From positions 1,321 to 65,320 of the forward strand of contig JAKCWW010000129.1 in the NCBI GenBank assembly GCA_026260175.1: a DNA stretch of 64,000 bases. Reading direction: 5' to 3'. The position numbers were made by a program, and so were the translations under genes. Position 1 is the first letter of the stretch. Each line of letters opens with the position of its first letter. This DNA is from Reticulitermes lucifugus (Eukaryota; Arthropoda; Insecta; Blattodea; Rhinotermitidae). Positions 1 to 11,940 of the stretch are shown here, piece by piece. Below the pieces are notes generated by a model. It was given only the letters and a program-made list of their open reading frames with translations. It was not told the origin of the DNA and ran no database searches.

Positions 1-64
1 TGTTGACTAGCTGAGGACCTGTTAGCTTCTCAAGAAGGAATCTGCTCCATGGAGTTAGTTAGTA
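1..64 (+). mobile_element. LINE-A 3' terminus (cut by window edge)
   Basis: The first 60 bases read LTS-stop-GPVSFSRRNLLHGVS in one frame. This is the same 3' end that is seen on the minus strand at 2515-3112. It is the last coding and 3'-terminal piece of a non-LTR retrotransposon whose body lies left of the window. The assignment rests on agreement between copies inside this window and on a remembered insect LINE tail. Confidence 0.6.
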
Positions 65-640
65 TGCACATGGCACATATAACGTATTTTATTGCCAGTC
101 GCAAGGTTGGACGTACACCCTAAATAATGCATTGTACAGAGTATTATTATGAGCGGTAATGATATGTCTTCATGGTTTTTTAAGTTTATGAGTCCATCAT
201 TGACAGTAATTCTTAAGAAACTAAAGCCCACAGGAATAAGAAATCAATACATTTCATCTCATACCGTAGAAACAAATGAGAGGTCCCATCTGTTAACTTT
301 AACTTTGCCTCGTATCAGTTACTTCAGCTTGCATTGCGGATAATTGGGTCTTAGGTTGCAAAAATGATTTACTGCAGAGAGCTAGGGTCGCTAAAGTTAC
401 GTATCTCCGAGATCCTTTTTTCGTGGAATGGAGTGCTTCGTGAGAAATCAGCAGTCGATCTACTATTCAATATATTTTTTCGCCTGTCATTCACATCGCG
501 TACTCATTATCGTTTGCACAGTAGCATGCCACAGGCCCGTGTTCCGAACCAGATAAATCCGGTCCACTCGCCTCTACCTTATTTCTTTAAGGTGCTTTTT
601 AACATTATTTATCAACTATAACTGGGGCTTCGAAAGATTA
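65..640. other. Unassigned noncoding DNA
   Basis: AT-rich sequence with only short chance open frames (64 and 85 codons). I see no repeat, RNA gene or splice structure here. Confidence 0.5.
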
Positions 641-1005
641 CTTTAGGAGCGTTCGCTCTGTCGCGAAAAGCGCCTATTACCTTCGTCCTGTCCATCTGTC
701 TACTGTCCGTCTGTCCACATGTTTCATCGAAGCTACCACTGGACGGATTTCTGTGAAATTTGGTGCTGGGAGTTTATGCAAATCTGTCGAGAAACTCCAC
801 GTTTGTTTAAATTCGGACGCAATATCGGGCACTTTACATGAACACGTAACTACGTTTTGCTGCAGCCGACAACAGACGCCATACAAGCACTGTCGGGCAA
901 CGTAAATATATGTGTTATTGTCAGTGACGTATAGCTCAACAATACACGCAGAACGCATTGTTGAGTTTCCATTGCAGCAGTGGTTACTGTCACACCTCAC
1001 GTTAT
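641..1005 (+). repeat. GACGGATTT-family interspersed repeat, short subfamily
   Basis: It starts with TTAGGAGCGTTCGC followed by GCGAAAAGCGCC, then the CTGTCCGTCTGTCC-rich block and CCACTGGACGGATTT with GTGAAATTTGG. This is the shared 5' half of a family with further copies at 1478, 4129, 6001, 26563, 27477, 40346 and 51120. The 3' half differs from the long copies and most resembles the copy at 27477. No coding capacity is visible. Superfamily unknown. Confidence 0.75.
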
Positions 1006-1042
1006 TACGATATATGTACTTCGCGTAACTTTTTGTTTCTTA

Positions 1043-1255
1043 TTACCCAATCCAAATCTTGTAAGCAGTTTTTATTTTTCCCCATACGTTTGAAATGCCT
1101 GTTTCGTCGCACCATCCTTGACTGATCGTCGCAATAACGATTTGTGAATAGTGAAATGTATGATCTCCGTGTTGTGCAATTTTCTTTAAATTTCTTGTTT
1201 CTTCACCCATCCAAGGTCCAACTATTCTCCTCAGCATCCAGTTCGGTAACACCAT
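1043..1255 (-). mobile_element. LINE-A reverse-transcriptase C-terminal fragment
   Basis: The minus strand encodes 70 residues starting MVLPNWMLRRIVGPWMGEE and ending KIKTAYKIWIG. This matches, with much divergence, the stretch VFGPRRDNERCE through ARRVLVG in the better copy at 2515-3112. That stretch follows the RT domain in this type of LINE. The fragment has no start codon context of its own and no 5' or 3' partner. It is an old, isolated piece. Confidence 0.55.
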
Positions 1256-1477
1256 GCTCTTCCATTAACGTGAGAGACAGAGCTTCTAGATAATTGTTTT
1301 ACTTAACGACGCTGCATTACCTTATATGCCATATGTTAATTATACATCGGAAAAGACTGAAAATCAACGACCTTGGCTTAATTCAAATCCCGGTATCTTA
1401 CAGAGGGGTTAAATGCAACGGCGAAAACTCTACTCAGAGACTTTTTTTGCATCGAAAATTGAACCCGATTGTTAGAG

Positions 1478-1960
1478 AAGTATGAAAACGTGTATTTTAC
1501 AGACAGGCAATGTTCGTATAACCATTGTTGTCGTGCAAAAGCAAGAAGTATTACACATTCTGAGTGTGTGTCTGTAGCCTTAGTTATCCAGCATGCAAAG
1601 CGCATGCACCGTAGTATACTGTCATTTGTGGCCTGTCCGGCTCTGCCATATTTTTCCACATTATGTCATAAACGTCACGATTTTCGGAAAATTTGTTTGG
1701 AGATAAAAGACGTGTTTTGAATTTCGCTACAACGTTTTTCTGAAACTTATCTCATTCTATGAAGAACTCAGCGAGATATTATCATAAATGTACATCGGTC
1801 TTCATGTAAAGTAGCCGTTACACTTGTCAGATTTTAAATGCTCAAATATCAAATTTAACGAAAATCCTTTCAGTGAGAGCTGAGTTGTTCCATGCCGACA
1901 GACGGACAGACATGGCGAAGCTGATAGACGCTTTCCGCAATTTTGCGAAAAGGCCTAAAA
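1478..1960 (-). repeat. GACGGATTT-family repeat, long subfamily
   Basis: Read on the minus strand it starts with TTTTAGGCCTTTTCGCAAAA at about 1960, followed by the GTCTGTCCGTCTGTCG block. It then carries ATAATATCTCGCTGA, a TTTATGACATAATGTGGAAA segment and GCATGCTGGATAACTAAGGC, in the same order as the copies at 4129, 26563 and 40346. The open frames in it on both strands are repeat shadows. Confidence 0.8.
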
Positions 1961-2514
1961 TTTCAGGGCCTTAATAAATCATACCAAAATTAATGGACAT
2001 TTTACTGCCTTTAGATCCATGTACCGAAATTGTGTTAACATTTAACCTCTCGAACAAAAGTGGCATAAGGATCTTCTTAAGGTGCTGCATGAGAACCTCA
2101 GATCTTACATTCTCAGTGCAGTTTTTTAAATTTTTTTCTTTCTGTATTTTCGTTTCTGCAACCACAGCTCTGGTTCAGTATTGCTCCAATAAATGCAATA
2201 TAACATGAGTATTTATTCAGTCCCTGTCACCCACAGTAAAGCTTACGTTTTGTTGAGGTATGCCTTTTACCATTAATATATCGTGACAGGATGATGATAA
2301 GAGAGGCGACTGCTTCACATTTCAGTATATTATGAAATTACCGATTACAGAACTTTGTTCTAACACTGTAAAACCAACCTGAGATTTATAATTTTATCAC
2401 ATAACGTCAGTGTGTATCAAATACGAGTCTGCAAGTAGGAAATGTTAATGACATATTTTATTTATTACTAAACTAATTCTCCGTATCCAGTGTCCTAACC
2501 ATCCATTGTATTGC
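1961..2514. other. Unassigned noncoding DNA
   Basis: AT-rich sequence between a GACGGATTT repeat and a LINE fragment. Nothing recognisable apart from short chance open frames. Confidence 0.5.
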
Positions 2515-3112
2515 AGTTAACTATATGGAGCAGTATCCTTCTTGAAACACTTACTTCTTAGCTAGTCAAGAAATTCCCCGTATTTTATGGATTCCGAAAG
2601 TTTACTAAACTGTTCACAAGAGCCCGCCACTTTTTCCTATCCCCAGCCAGATCAGTCCAGTCAACGACTTCCTAACCGATTTATTTAAGATATACTTTAA
2701 TTTTATCCCATCTATTCCTCCGTGTTCCAAGTGGTCTCTTTTCTTCAGATTTCCCGACTAAAACTCTGCGTGCACCTTTCCTGTCCCAAATGTTACAGGC
2801 CCTGTCCATTTCATTCTTCCTGATTTTAATTGCCCGCAATGTATTTAGTGAGGAATACAGACCACGATGCTTCTAATTGTGCAATTTCCATCACTCACAT
2901 CTTTCGTTGTCCCTCCTAGGCCCAAATACCTTCTTCGGTATCCTATTTTCAAACACCCTCAGCCTGTATTCCTCCCTCAATTTAAGAGACCAAATTTCAC
3001 ATCCATATAAAAAAACAGATAAAATTATAATTCTGCATATTTCAGTCTTTCTGTTTTTCGGAAGCAAACGGGTAGACAATAGATTCCGGCCCGAATGATA
3101 ACAGGCATTCAC
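2515..3112 (-). mobile_element. LINE-A, 5'-truncated 3' portion with end of RT ORF
   Basis: The minus strand encodes the end of a non-LTR reverse-transcriptase ORF. NLLSTRLLPKNRKTEICRII, then FLYGCEIWSLKLREEYRLRV, then FGPRRDNERCE are in one frame at 3112-2891. Further pieces follow in other frames: VLVGKSEEKRPLGTRRNRWD, then VVDWTDLAGDRKKWRALVNS, and a 3' end like that at positions 1-64. The YGCExWSL motif is typical of the region after the RT palm in CR1/Jockey-like LINEs. The 5' end is lost near 3115, as expected for incomplete reverse transcription. Frameshifts and stops show that it is dead. Confidence 0.8.
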
Positions 3113-4128
3113 TAACTATAATCCGCTTTTAACTTCGGCCTGAATAAAATTTCAATCTGTTAGGGTTGTTCCGAAATGTGTGAACTTTGCCACAATTGTA
3201 AAGGATGTATTGCTGATTTTTATGCTATGAAATTTTTTCTGTATTTTGTTTACGTAACATATGCATACAAACGTATGCATTTTCTCTGCATTTACTTCTA
3301 GACCAGTCTCCTCACTAGCGACTAATAATGCTAATGTTTTTTATACTATGCATCCAGTTGCCCAGTAAGTTGCAAGACAATGGTAATTTACATGATTATT
3401 TTATGTCACATAATGTCAGAACTGTTTTTTTTAAATAGTAACTTTGCTCAGATATGTATATAAGAATCAAAATTGAGCACAAAGCACTTTAGAGTTCAAG
3501 TATCAGCAATGTTATTCTGACGTGTTTATATACTTCCTCCTACTGCCTGTTGCGTACAGTGGCACTGAATACACAATGTATCCGGAATTAATATCGATCC
3601 CGCTTCGAGTCAGTGCCTTGGTTATGGATTTCTCGAACTGAGACAGAAAAGACTGTAGCACTGAGTTGCTAACAGACAACTGGTTCATCAGCAGTGCGTA
3701 TTGCTGCACAGCCCGCCAGGTTATATATGTGAAGAAACGTTGTACTGCGGGCAGTTAATAGTGAACCTGGCAGTACTGAAATTATAGATACTTCATTACC
3801 TTTAGGAAGTGCTTTAGTTGTTCACTTGTTTCTCTCAGAGAGGAACATGACTTAGCTTAGGTAATGGTTTCTAATCTTTTCATTTCTCCCTAGTTAATAA
3901 ACGTCGACACAAAGAGAGAAATGCATTGGAAACGGTGTCGGTATGACGTCACTGAAGGTCACACCAATTTGTGGAGTTATGTTCTCTTAGTTCTTTCAAA
4001 GTAGTGACCACGAAAGGGTTTATTTAACAATGTAGGGTATGGAAAATTTGTACAGTATAAAATAGTTTTAATGAGTTAATTATTCCGGAGCTACCAGCCG
4101 TGTCAGTTCGAAGTTGAACTGTAATGGG
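3113..4128. other. Unassigned noncoding DNA
   Basis: About 1 kb without a convincing repeat or gene. A 65-codon minus-strand frame at 3512-3709 has no recognisable motif. Confidence 0.5.
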
Positions 4129-4665
4129 TTTTAGGTGTATTCGCAAAATTGCGAAAAGCGACTGTTAGCTTCGTCATGTCTGTCCGTCCGTCGGTCCGAG
4201 TGGAACAACTCTGCTCCCACTGGACGGATTTCTATGAAATTTTGTACTTTAGTATTTTTCGAAAATCTGTCGAGAATATTCAAGTTTCATTAAAATCTGA
4301 CACGAATAACGGGTACTTTAAATTATGAACTATGTACATTAATGATAGTATCTAACTGAATTCTTCTTAGAATGAGAAATTTTTCAGACGAACGTTCTTG
4401 AGAATGCCGAAATACACAATTTATCTTTAATAATTTTTTCCGAATATCTTGCCGTTTATGAGATATTGTGGAAAAATATGGTACAGCCAGACAGTTAAAA
4501 GATGACAATATAATACTGCGCATGCGCATTGCATGATGGATAACTAAGGTTACAAACTCACACTCAGAATATGTAATATGAGCATTGCTTTGCCACGGCA
4601 AGAATGGTTACGCGAACGCCCCTCAGTGTTGTTACATGTAAATTGCCCGTTTTGTTAGGTCTGTC
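4129..4665 (+). repeat. GACGGATTT-family repeat, long subfamily
   Basis: A well-preserved copy. It opens TTTTAGGTGTATTCGC, followed by the small palindrome TTCGCAAAATTGCGAA, a CCGTCCGTCGGTCC block and CACTGGACGGATTTCTATGA. The body carries TTTATGAGATATTGTGGAAA, GCGCATGCGCATTGCATG and GGATAACTAAGG. It ends around GTTACGCGAACGCC and GTTACATGTAAATTGCCCG. No target duplication could be fixed, so the 3' limit is approximate. Confidence 0.8.
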
Positions 4666-5620
4666 TTTCCGTCGTCATTAAGTACGATTGACACGTGATA
4701 TACATTATTCCCTGATGATGGAGAACTCCAACATTGAACTTCGATTCAAGATTGATATGGCCCATCGCTTGAGGTCACTTGCCAATTTTTGGTCGCCGTG
4801 AATCTTCAAGTCTTAAATTACTTTAATCTTTCTTTGTGTTATGAAATGTTTTTTAAATATTATTTTCTTTAATAACACCTACTGGAAAAAGTTTAAAATT
4901 TATACTCTTTTCAATAATTTCCACATATATACAGTGGTAAATAACATAAAAGCACTGCGTTGCATACAATCAGCGAGTTGGAATCTTTAAACCTTTTTAC
5001 TGAAATTCCTGCACTGTTCGTACTCAGTTGCATGACATCTCATATATTTCAGGTTATTGTATACGCCATAATTAAGAGACCTGACGTATAGCAGAAAATA
5101 AGACGTAGAGTATCTGTTATGTTTATTGGTTGGATTTCATTTTTGTAGGAAGAGAGATCTGATAATTTGAAACATAACAACAGTTTTCATACTACACTGA
5201 CATGTTTACAGTAATCCTTCGGGTATATTTTCCTCTAATTAGAGGAAAAGCTTTTGTGTACATTCAGTGCAATTTTTAAAGTACACCGTAATAGATACTC
5301 CTTCAATGTGATCTTGTAGCTTATATAGAGATACCGAGTTTTCTTACGCCTTGTTGCAGCCGCAACTTCTCCTGCAGGTTTGTGAGATGTGTAGTCTAAT
5401 AACAGTACGGTTGCAGGCGTAACGCTGTTGGGTTCATGGGGATTATAACGGGAGAATAGGAAAATGAAGAGAATAGGAAGAATACGTTTCAAATAGGGTA
5501 TTACGTATGTTATGTACGTGTCGTAAAGCGGCATTTACATTTCTGTTATATAAACTTTACACTGAATTTTTAAAATACTTTTAGGCTTTATAGTTTGTAT
5601 TTATTTTCAAAATATTACCA
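4666..5620. other. Unassigned noncoding DNA with one isolated CTGATGATGGAG motif
   Basis: Mostly unassigned. CTGATGATGGAGAACTCC at 4722-4739 contains the same CTGATGA string found in the fold-back family, but no inverted-repeat arms surround it here. A 99-codon minus frame at 5235-5534 has no recognisable domain. Confidence 0.4.
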
Positions 5621-5621
5621 G

Positions 5622-5710
5622 TGGGCCGTGTCATAGCTCAGATCATTTGACGCTAGCTTCTCATTTCGGGGCCTTGGGTTCAGTTACGCGAGATTCATAA
5701 AGGACGAAGT
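5622..5710 (+). mobile_element. tRNA-like SINE head
   Basis: GGGCCGTGTCATAGCTCAG near 5622 resembles a pol III A box. GGGTTCAGTTACGCG near 5688 resembles a B box at tRNA-like spacing. The sequence does not fold into an obvious tRNA and continues into non-tRNA DNA, so it fits a tRNA-derived SINE rather than a tRNA gene. The tail and limits are not defined. Confidence 0.45.
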
Positions 5711-6000
5711 AGCACAGCAGTGGGTTTATTTGCCGATGTGCTTCACAATTTTCCCCTGCTACTTGCCATTCTTCCGTTGCCACATACTTAGCTGTCTGCG
5801 TCCGCTGGGATATGCGACAGCCCAGACTAGTAGCACACGACGTATTTACCACATTCTCCATTTTTAAGTTAGAGGCTTCATTTGCTGTCGACACGTGTCT
5901 GGCTACAACGGGAGGAAGTTTTAATGTGTCGTCTCGATTTGGACGATGCCGGAATGTTAGGAATTAAAGTTCGAGTCGTTTAATATTGTTGTATTGCTTT

Positions 6001-6560
6001 TTAAGCGCTTTCGAAAAATTGTGAGAAGCGACTATTACCTTTATCATGTCTATCCGTCTGTCTGTCCGTCCTTCCATCTGTCCGCTGGAACTCGGCTCCC
6101 ACTGGACGGATTTTCATAAAATTTGGTATTTGTTGATTTCTTCGAAAATCTGTCGAGAAATTCACGAATCATTCAAACCTGACAAGAATAACGGGTGCTT
6201 TGTATGAAGACGTATGTACATTTGTGAGAGTATCTTGCTAAATTTTGCTTAGAAGAAAAATTTCGGTCAAAGTTTGTAGAGAAAATCAAAACACACATTT
6301 TATATTCAATATTTTTTTCCAAAACTCGTGCCCTGTATGAGATAATTTGCAAAGATGTTGTAGAGCCAGCCAGTACACGCGTGACAATATAATACGGCGC
6401 GGACAAAATGCTATTTGCATGCCGGATAACTAAGGCAAGGCTACAAACACACTTGCAGTGCTTAATACTTAACTGCTTTACCACAGCAACAGTGGTTGCA
6501 CGAACGCTTCTCAATGTTACGTTCTACGCCTGTCATGTTATTATTGCTGTTGCTTTCCAG
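6001..6560 (+). repeat. GACGGATTT-family repeat, long subfamily
   Basis: Same order of blocks as the 4129 copy: GCGCTTTCGAAAAATTGTGA, a long CTGTCTGTCCGTCC run, CACTGGACGGATTTTCAT, GACAAGAATAACGGG, TATGAGATAATTTGC, GCCGGATAACTAAGGC, then GCACGAACGCTTCTCAATG. Open frames at 6173-6514 (-) and 6408-6674 (+) are shadows of the repeat. Confidence 0.8.
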
Positions 6561-6681
6561 TCACTATCGCTGCCGTCGTGTATTCTTTCTGGTGTGATTC
6601 ATCTAGGTTTACAGATGTGCGTCACACAGTTACTCTTTGAGGAATACATTCACCATGTTCTACATCAGCATTGACTTGGAC

Positions 6682-8428
6682 CAGTGGTTCCCAAAGTGTG
6701 CTCCGCGGATCCCAACGGATCCGCCAACAGTTCCCAGGGGATTCGTGCATACCTATCTGTAATGAATACTTTGAAGTTTACTTACCTTTTTAATTAAAGA
6801 AATAATGTTTTGCTAAAAATAATCGCGAAATTTCTTTAATTGGCGATGTGTTTATTTCGTACGACATTTAGGGTATCTAGTTAAGAAACCTCCTGTACCC
6901 ACCAAGCGGGCGACAATCAGTTCAATGAAGGTCAAATCAAGCGATGCATTGTTACGTATTCTACTGCTCTGTATTCGTAGCTATCTGATTACAAAGCGTG
7001 CTGCACGCGGACGCAGGGAGAAAAATATGAGCGTTAAATTAACAAATTTGCATTGTTGCACCTGCTACAGATGTTAGTAATCTCTAGCTGTGACTTCCAA
7101 CACTACGGATCACGAGTTCAGTTTTGTCTTATTTCAAATAGCATTCACATAATTGCAGAGGAAGTGAAGTAGTTATTTTTATTAGCTACATTAGTGTAAG
7201 TGAAATAACGTGCAGTAAAACTAATGTTAATTTATTTTTAATGTTTCATGGACCAGTGACTAAAAGAGGTAGTTTAAGTAACCAGTCAAGTAATACTACA
7301 GTAAGTACAGGTGTACCGACGTTGCAAGTGAACCTCAACGCTTTACGTCGCCATCCAGTGTTGACAGTTCTAGAACTGCAGAAAGCAGCACAAAACGGAA
7401 GTACAATGATTCCTATCTTTCTCTGGGGTTTATGTGTACAGGTGATGAAATTGCCCCTGGCGCCTTATGCGTTTTGTGCAACAACGTGTTATCAAAACAG
7501 TTCTGTGTTACCTGCCAAACATCGCAGACATCGTGATACTAATCACTCTGAATATAAGGACAAAATTTTTTCAAGCGTAAGTTTGAGGCATTAACAAACT
7601 CAGAGCATTATGGTGAGAAGTTCAAAAACTGATAACTAAAATGCCCGAGGCTTCGTACAGCGTGAGTTATCGTATTGCACTTGCAGGAGAGGCCCATACA
7701 ATTGCAGAAACCCTAATTAGAACATGTACCGTGGAAATGGCAACTTGAGTGCTTGGTGAACTGTCAAACAAGAAACTTGAAACAGTTCAGTTATCTAATA
7801 ATACCGTTAAACGTCGCATTAAAGATTTGTGAGCAGATAACAGGAAAGCAATTGGTGTCGCGACTTAAATCCAGCTTTGCTTTTTCGTTGCAACTTGACG
7901 AACCAACAGACTTGTCATGGCTGGCAGAAGTGCTTGTATTTGTACGTTACATATTCCAGAACAAAACAAAGTAACATTTACTGTCTAAATGAGCAGTGCT
8001 GAAATTTATTCCGTTTCCCACAACTTATCTGTGCGAAGCTGGATTTACAAGGTATGCAGCAACAGAATCTATATATCGTTACAGACTGGATGTCGCAAAT
8101 GATATGAGAATTCATTTGTCTACAATACCTCCCAACTTAAAGGACTTTGTGAGAAGAATAACACCATTCTTCACACTAGTAGCCTATGAGGTAAGATTGA
8201 ATGTATACTCAAATAGTGGCAGTTTATTATTCAGTAATTTTTTGTGTCAGCCTGAAAAAGGTAGATTATAAACAAAAAATTTGTATTATTACTTCTGAGA
8301 CGTAAATTTTTAATTTTTAATACATATCATGCGGACAAACTATATTTACGTGAGCAAGGATGTGAGAATCCGTTGTTGTTTTTCGAAGCCAGAGGGGCTT
8401 CGCGAGCAAAAATGTTTGTAAAACACTG
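6682..8428 (+). mobile_element. hAT DNA transposon, internally deleted (ZBED5/SCAND3-like transposase remnants)
   Basis: The left end CAGTGGTTCCCAAAGTGTG is a typical hAT terminus. The right end, complemented, reads CAGTGTTTTACAAACATT, giving imperfect inverted repeats. Flanking 8-mers (acttggac, agttaggg) match at only half their positions. Inside are an N-terminal BED-type zinc-finger region (CVLCNNVL, then RRHRDTNH in another frame, about 7440-7560) and SRLKSSFAFSLQLDEPTDLS at about 7856-7915, which carries the first catalytic-Asp region. A C-terminal dimerisation block FIPFPTTYLCEAGFTRYAAT lies at about 8002-8140. Only about 30 bases separate the last two, so most of the catalytic core is deleted. 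Frameshifts occur as well. This non-autonomous fossil resembles the lineage that gave vertebrate ZBED5 and SCAND3. Confidence 0.8.
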
Positions 8429-10102
8429 AGTTAGGGGACTTACGTTACAACTTACATAAGATATTTACCGTGTGTAACACACTGGGCTTTCTCCTGAACA
8501 AACGCCAAACGCCACTTTTCTGAGTTAAGCACACAGTTTGCTGTTGCTTATTGAGAAGAGAGACGAAGAAGGCAGGAGCGAGTAAGAAAACTTTGAGAGT
8601 CCCAGAACTTAAGCTACATGAATACATATCTGTATTCATCTGTGGAACTACGGAGTACTTTCGATGACCTAGTACTTTATGTTGATTTATCGGAAAGCAG
8701 AACGGGGTTTACTGTACTATAAACAACATATTTAAGAACAGCCAACAAAATTGATACAGGCTGGATGGCCGAGATTAGATGTCCCGGAGGGGAATATGTT
8801 TTTTCTTCGCCAACATTAACATCTGCTGTCGGAAAAATAATTTTAATAGATATTTTACTAATATTTAGGCAATTGTATGAAGCTTGTTTATGATATTTAA
8901 TAAGTAGGCTGTAAGTGGGGTTCATTATTGCATTGCGTATTTAAGTTGCGTTGTCGGAATGTGTTAGGTAAGCCCGTATTTTAATATCATTTTACCTTGC
9001 TTTAAGTTGTTTAAGAGATCTAGATCCAGTTTGTTTCGGGTTTTCTCATTTGTTGAAAGGACAGACGCGTGCACTTGAATCAGCATTTGGTGTCGTATTT
9101 TGAAACTAGACATTAATAATTATTAAATGTGATGTACTGCAGGTTCTGAGGAAACGATATAAATGTTAGCTTTATGTATAGTTTTCATGATCTCTAAGCA
9201 ATATTTTATTATACTGTTTGCTGTTATTTGAACTGTCATATATATATCATAATTGATTATTAGTTTTTAATATAGACTAATAAACTAATACGTAATTAAA
9301 ATGCACTCTCTGAGCTAATGTAATATATGGCCACAGAGCAGACAGAAAAGGGAACGAAATTATGACACCCTGCCTACCTGGCTATAAACTCTTTTTATTA
9401 TTAAATATGAAATTCAAACAGCAACGGAAGTGAATTTAAGGGTCAATAAAAATAACACTGTATTCCTCATGTATTTGTGTTATGGTGTTCATTCATAAAC
9501 TGTCCGCACCTTTGTGTACATAGTACATCGTCGAAAGGCAGCTGAGTCATCAGGTAAAATAGGTTGTCTTGTACAAATTAGGTAGCTATCCTAAGAATCA
9601 TACGACTGGATAGAAATTGGATCCCGCTGTTATTACACGCTTAGGTCTTGTCTTGTGTCTTGTATGTGCTTCAATTCAAAGCTGCTGGTGAAGTGTGGAC
9701 ATAAAACTGCCGAACCATAGTCGCATTCAAAATGAATGGTCAAACATGAAGGAAATTTTGTATCTTTCCTCCTGCCTGCCGGTAAAGTATTTTGCTCCTA
9801 GTAGGAGAAAATGTTCAGCTGTGTTTCGAATATAGTTGTATATCTCCAAATGGTGTTTGGTTTAAACAGCTACGTTAAATTGTTATTTGTTTTCTTCAGA
9901 AAATTGTGAAAATATTTAATTTGAATTTTTGTAAGTATGTAATATTTTGTTATTATGAATGATCATAAAATGAACCGAATTTTAGAAAAGATTAATTTCT
10001 GTCTCGATTTCTCGTGAAGTGGGCTTTACACTGTGCAGTTACTGCCCAAAAATAAAAATGCGTAAGACACTTTATTGTAGATTTTCGTCACCAAATGTAA
10101 GC
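8429..10102. other. Unassigned noncoding DNA
   Basis: About 1.7 kb of AT-rich DNA. I see no TIR, SINE head or coding block. Confidence 0.5.
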
Positions 10103-10372
10103 GAAATCCGTTGAGTAAAAATAAAGGTAAAACAATCCCTGTACAGGCCCAGAGGGTTCCAGGAGGTTGAGGCTCCCAGATTTCAAAACAATCGGCATAT
10201 GAAGGTGGTAAGGTGCCAGCCCTAATCACCGGCCACCTTTACCCCCCAGGAAATAATCCTGGTACTCATTTCTGTTAGAAGCTGAGTCGACCCTAGCGCC
10301 ATATTGCGGCCGGTAGAACCTTCCGGCTTGTAACGCAGTGCCTCAACCAACTGCGCTTCCGTGTCGTCATGT
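10103..10372 (-). mobile_element. SINE-B copy lacking its B-box segment
   Basis: The minus strand reads GGAAGCGCAGTTGGTTGAGG, then GTTACAAGCCGGAAGGTT, then directly CCGGCCGCAATATGGCGC. The body continues with GTCGACTCAGCTTCT, GAGTACCAGGATTATTTCC, GGTAAAGGTGGCCGGTG and GAGCCTCAACCTCCTGGAA. The copy at 34639-34938 has the same order but keeps GCGGGTTCGATTCCCGG between AAGGTT and CCGGCCGCA. This copy is therefore a tRNA-derived SINE with an internal deletion over the pol III B box. Confidence 0.8.
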
Positions 10373-11224
10373 AATATACGATGCAAATTATGTGAGGCGG
10401 TAATTTAATCTGTGATGTAAATGTAAATCCAATAATAGAGGAATATATAGTCAGGATCGTGTGTGGACGAAGAAAGATGGCGTTTTGAGATATGATTATG
10501 ACGGAGTATATTCCTGTACCTCTGAACTTGTATGTGGGAGTAACGTTTCTGAAATTAAGCCTGAATACCTGCTTACATTATATGAGGTTTCTCTCCTCAG
10601 GCCTTTTAGCAAGTGTCAGGATAACAACTTGATTAGGTGACGGCCTCTTCCTTCCAAATCTATTCCAATTCATTATTCATCAGTCGTGCTAGCAGTCGAC
10701 GATATATAATGCCAGGACACTGACGACATCGTAAAACAAACCACAAGTACTTTGTTTTTCTTTAAATTTCTTCATTAAATATCCCATTGCTTTTGCTAAT
10801 GCTGCCTTGAGAAACAAAGCCAGAGAACTTGTCCAAAATTGTGAATAAAGGGTTAGACGTTCTGCATGAAATATTCTATTTATTAATTGTTCTTCTCGAG
10901 ATGTCACAAGAAAACACAACTTGTAAGTTTCAGAGACTGAACTCTTTATGTTTCTGAAACTTTTTTAATACTTGAATGATTGTAAGTTTGTCAGATTTTT
11001 GGGAAGATTAAAAGAGAACGGTAAAAAAAGACAGAACATTGACGAAGAGATGAAGACTTCCATTAGAATCCCAAGTATCACTAAACTGAAAGAAATAAAT
11101 ATGTATGTACTCTACTGTTCACAGTTTCTGTTACTGGTTCGTTTTAAGTACGTCATCCTAGGTGTATGTTTAGGGTTAATTAAAATTATGTATTTGTGTT
11201 CTGTTTGAACATAGAACCACAAAG
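10373..11224. other. Unassigned noncoding DNA
   Basis: No recognisable feature. A 76-codon minus frame at 10689-10919 and a 78-codon plus frame at 10972-11208 lack known motifs. Confidence 0.4.
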
Positions 11225-11345
11225 AACTTGCGAGATTTGGGGTTTTTACAGCGTCGTTTAAGTTCAAAGTCTCCTTTGATATGATGCCTTGTAGGTTCGT
11301 AAATAGTTGCCGACGTTTCGGTGGAGCTTGCTGCGTCCATCTTGA
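11225..11345 (-). mobile_element. Half copy of fold-back family with hammerhead-like motif
   Basis: The minus strand reads TTCAAGATGGACGC, then CTCCACCGAAACGTCGG. It is followed by CAAGGCATCATATC, a diverged form of the CACGGCGTCATATCCC terminus of the 60.4-kb copy. GAAACGTC lies at 11319-11312. TGGA and TCCA can pair as a short stem II. Only one arm is present. Confidence 0.5.
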
Positions 11346-11774
11346 ACGTAGTCCAAGTACTTTCAAATTGAATTCTATGACATATTTAAACCTCTGTAAA
11401 GAAGTAGGCAGCAAGATCCTCCAAAATGTCGGTAAGTATTTAACAATAGGCATGGCATCATGTTTCAGAAGCCTTCAATCTTTACAGTAAATTTTCGTGC
11501 GTATGCAAACTGAGGAGGAAGAATCGGACACTCCTGCTTTGAAGTTTGGCTACTTCTGGACTTTCACGGCCGGGCGGTCTAGAAGGTCGTAAAAAGTGTT
11601 CAGTTTGTCGAGTATGATGACGTTGCAACTACACGCAACATTTATCCCGTCGAATTAAGCAGTGTAGTGTTGGGCGGCCGAGGTTTCCTTCCTGTAGTAT
11701 TTAGCTCATATGAGAATATTAACTATATAATATTATTGTCACGACCGTGGATATTAAGTTAATTGTTTTCTGGA
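11346..11774. other. Unassigned noncoding DNA
   Basis: No recognisable feature between two fold-back remnants. Confidence 0.4.
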
Positions 11775-11940
11775 ATACTACGCCATGTAGTCTGGTGAAA
11801 GTGTCGACGTTTCAGAGGAATCCGTTGTCTTTATTTTCGCAGTAAATGAGATCGCTTACCCTGATGATGGAGACAACAGTTTCCTCTCAGTCGTCGATAC
11901 TCGTGTACCAGACTACATAATGTTACATCCAATAAGACAC
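11775..11940. mobile_element. Fold-back element (Penelope-like terminus?) with CTGATGA motif
   Basis: Inverted arms: ATGTAGTCTGGT at 11785-11796 is perfectly complementary to ACCAGACTACAT at 11907-11918. The inner blocks 11803-11830 and 11871-11898 are complementary at about three quarters of positions. CTGATGATGGAGACAACAG starts at 11861 on the plus strand. The left arm gives GAAACGTCGAC on the minus strand at 11813-11803. These are the two halves of the hammerhead-like signature seen elsewhere in the window, here on opposite arms. No TSD was found. Confidence 0.65.
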
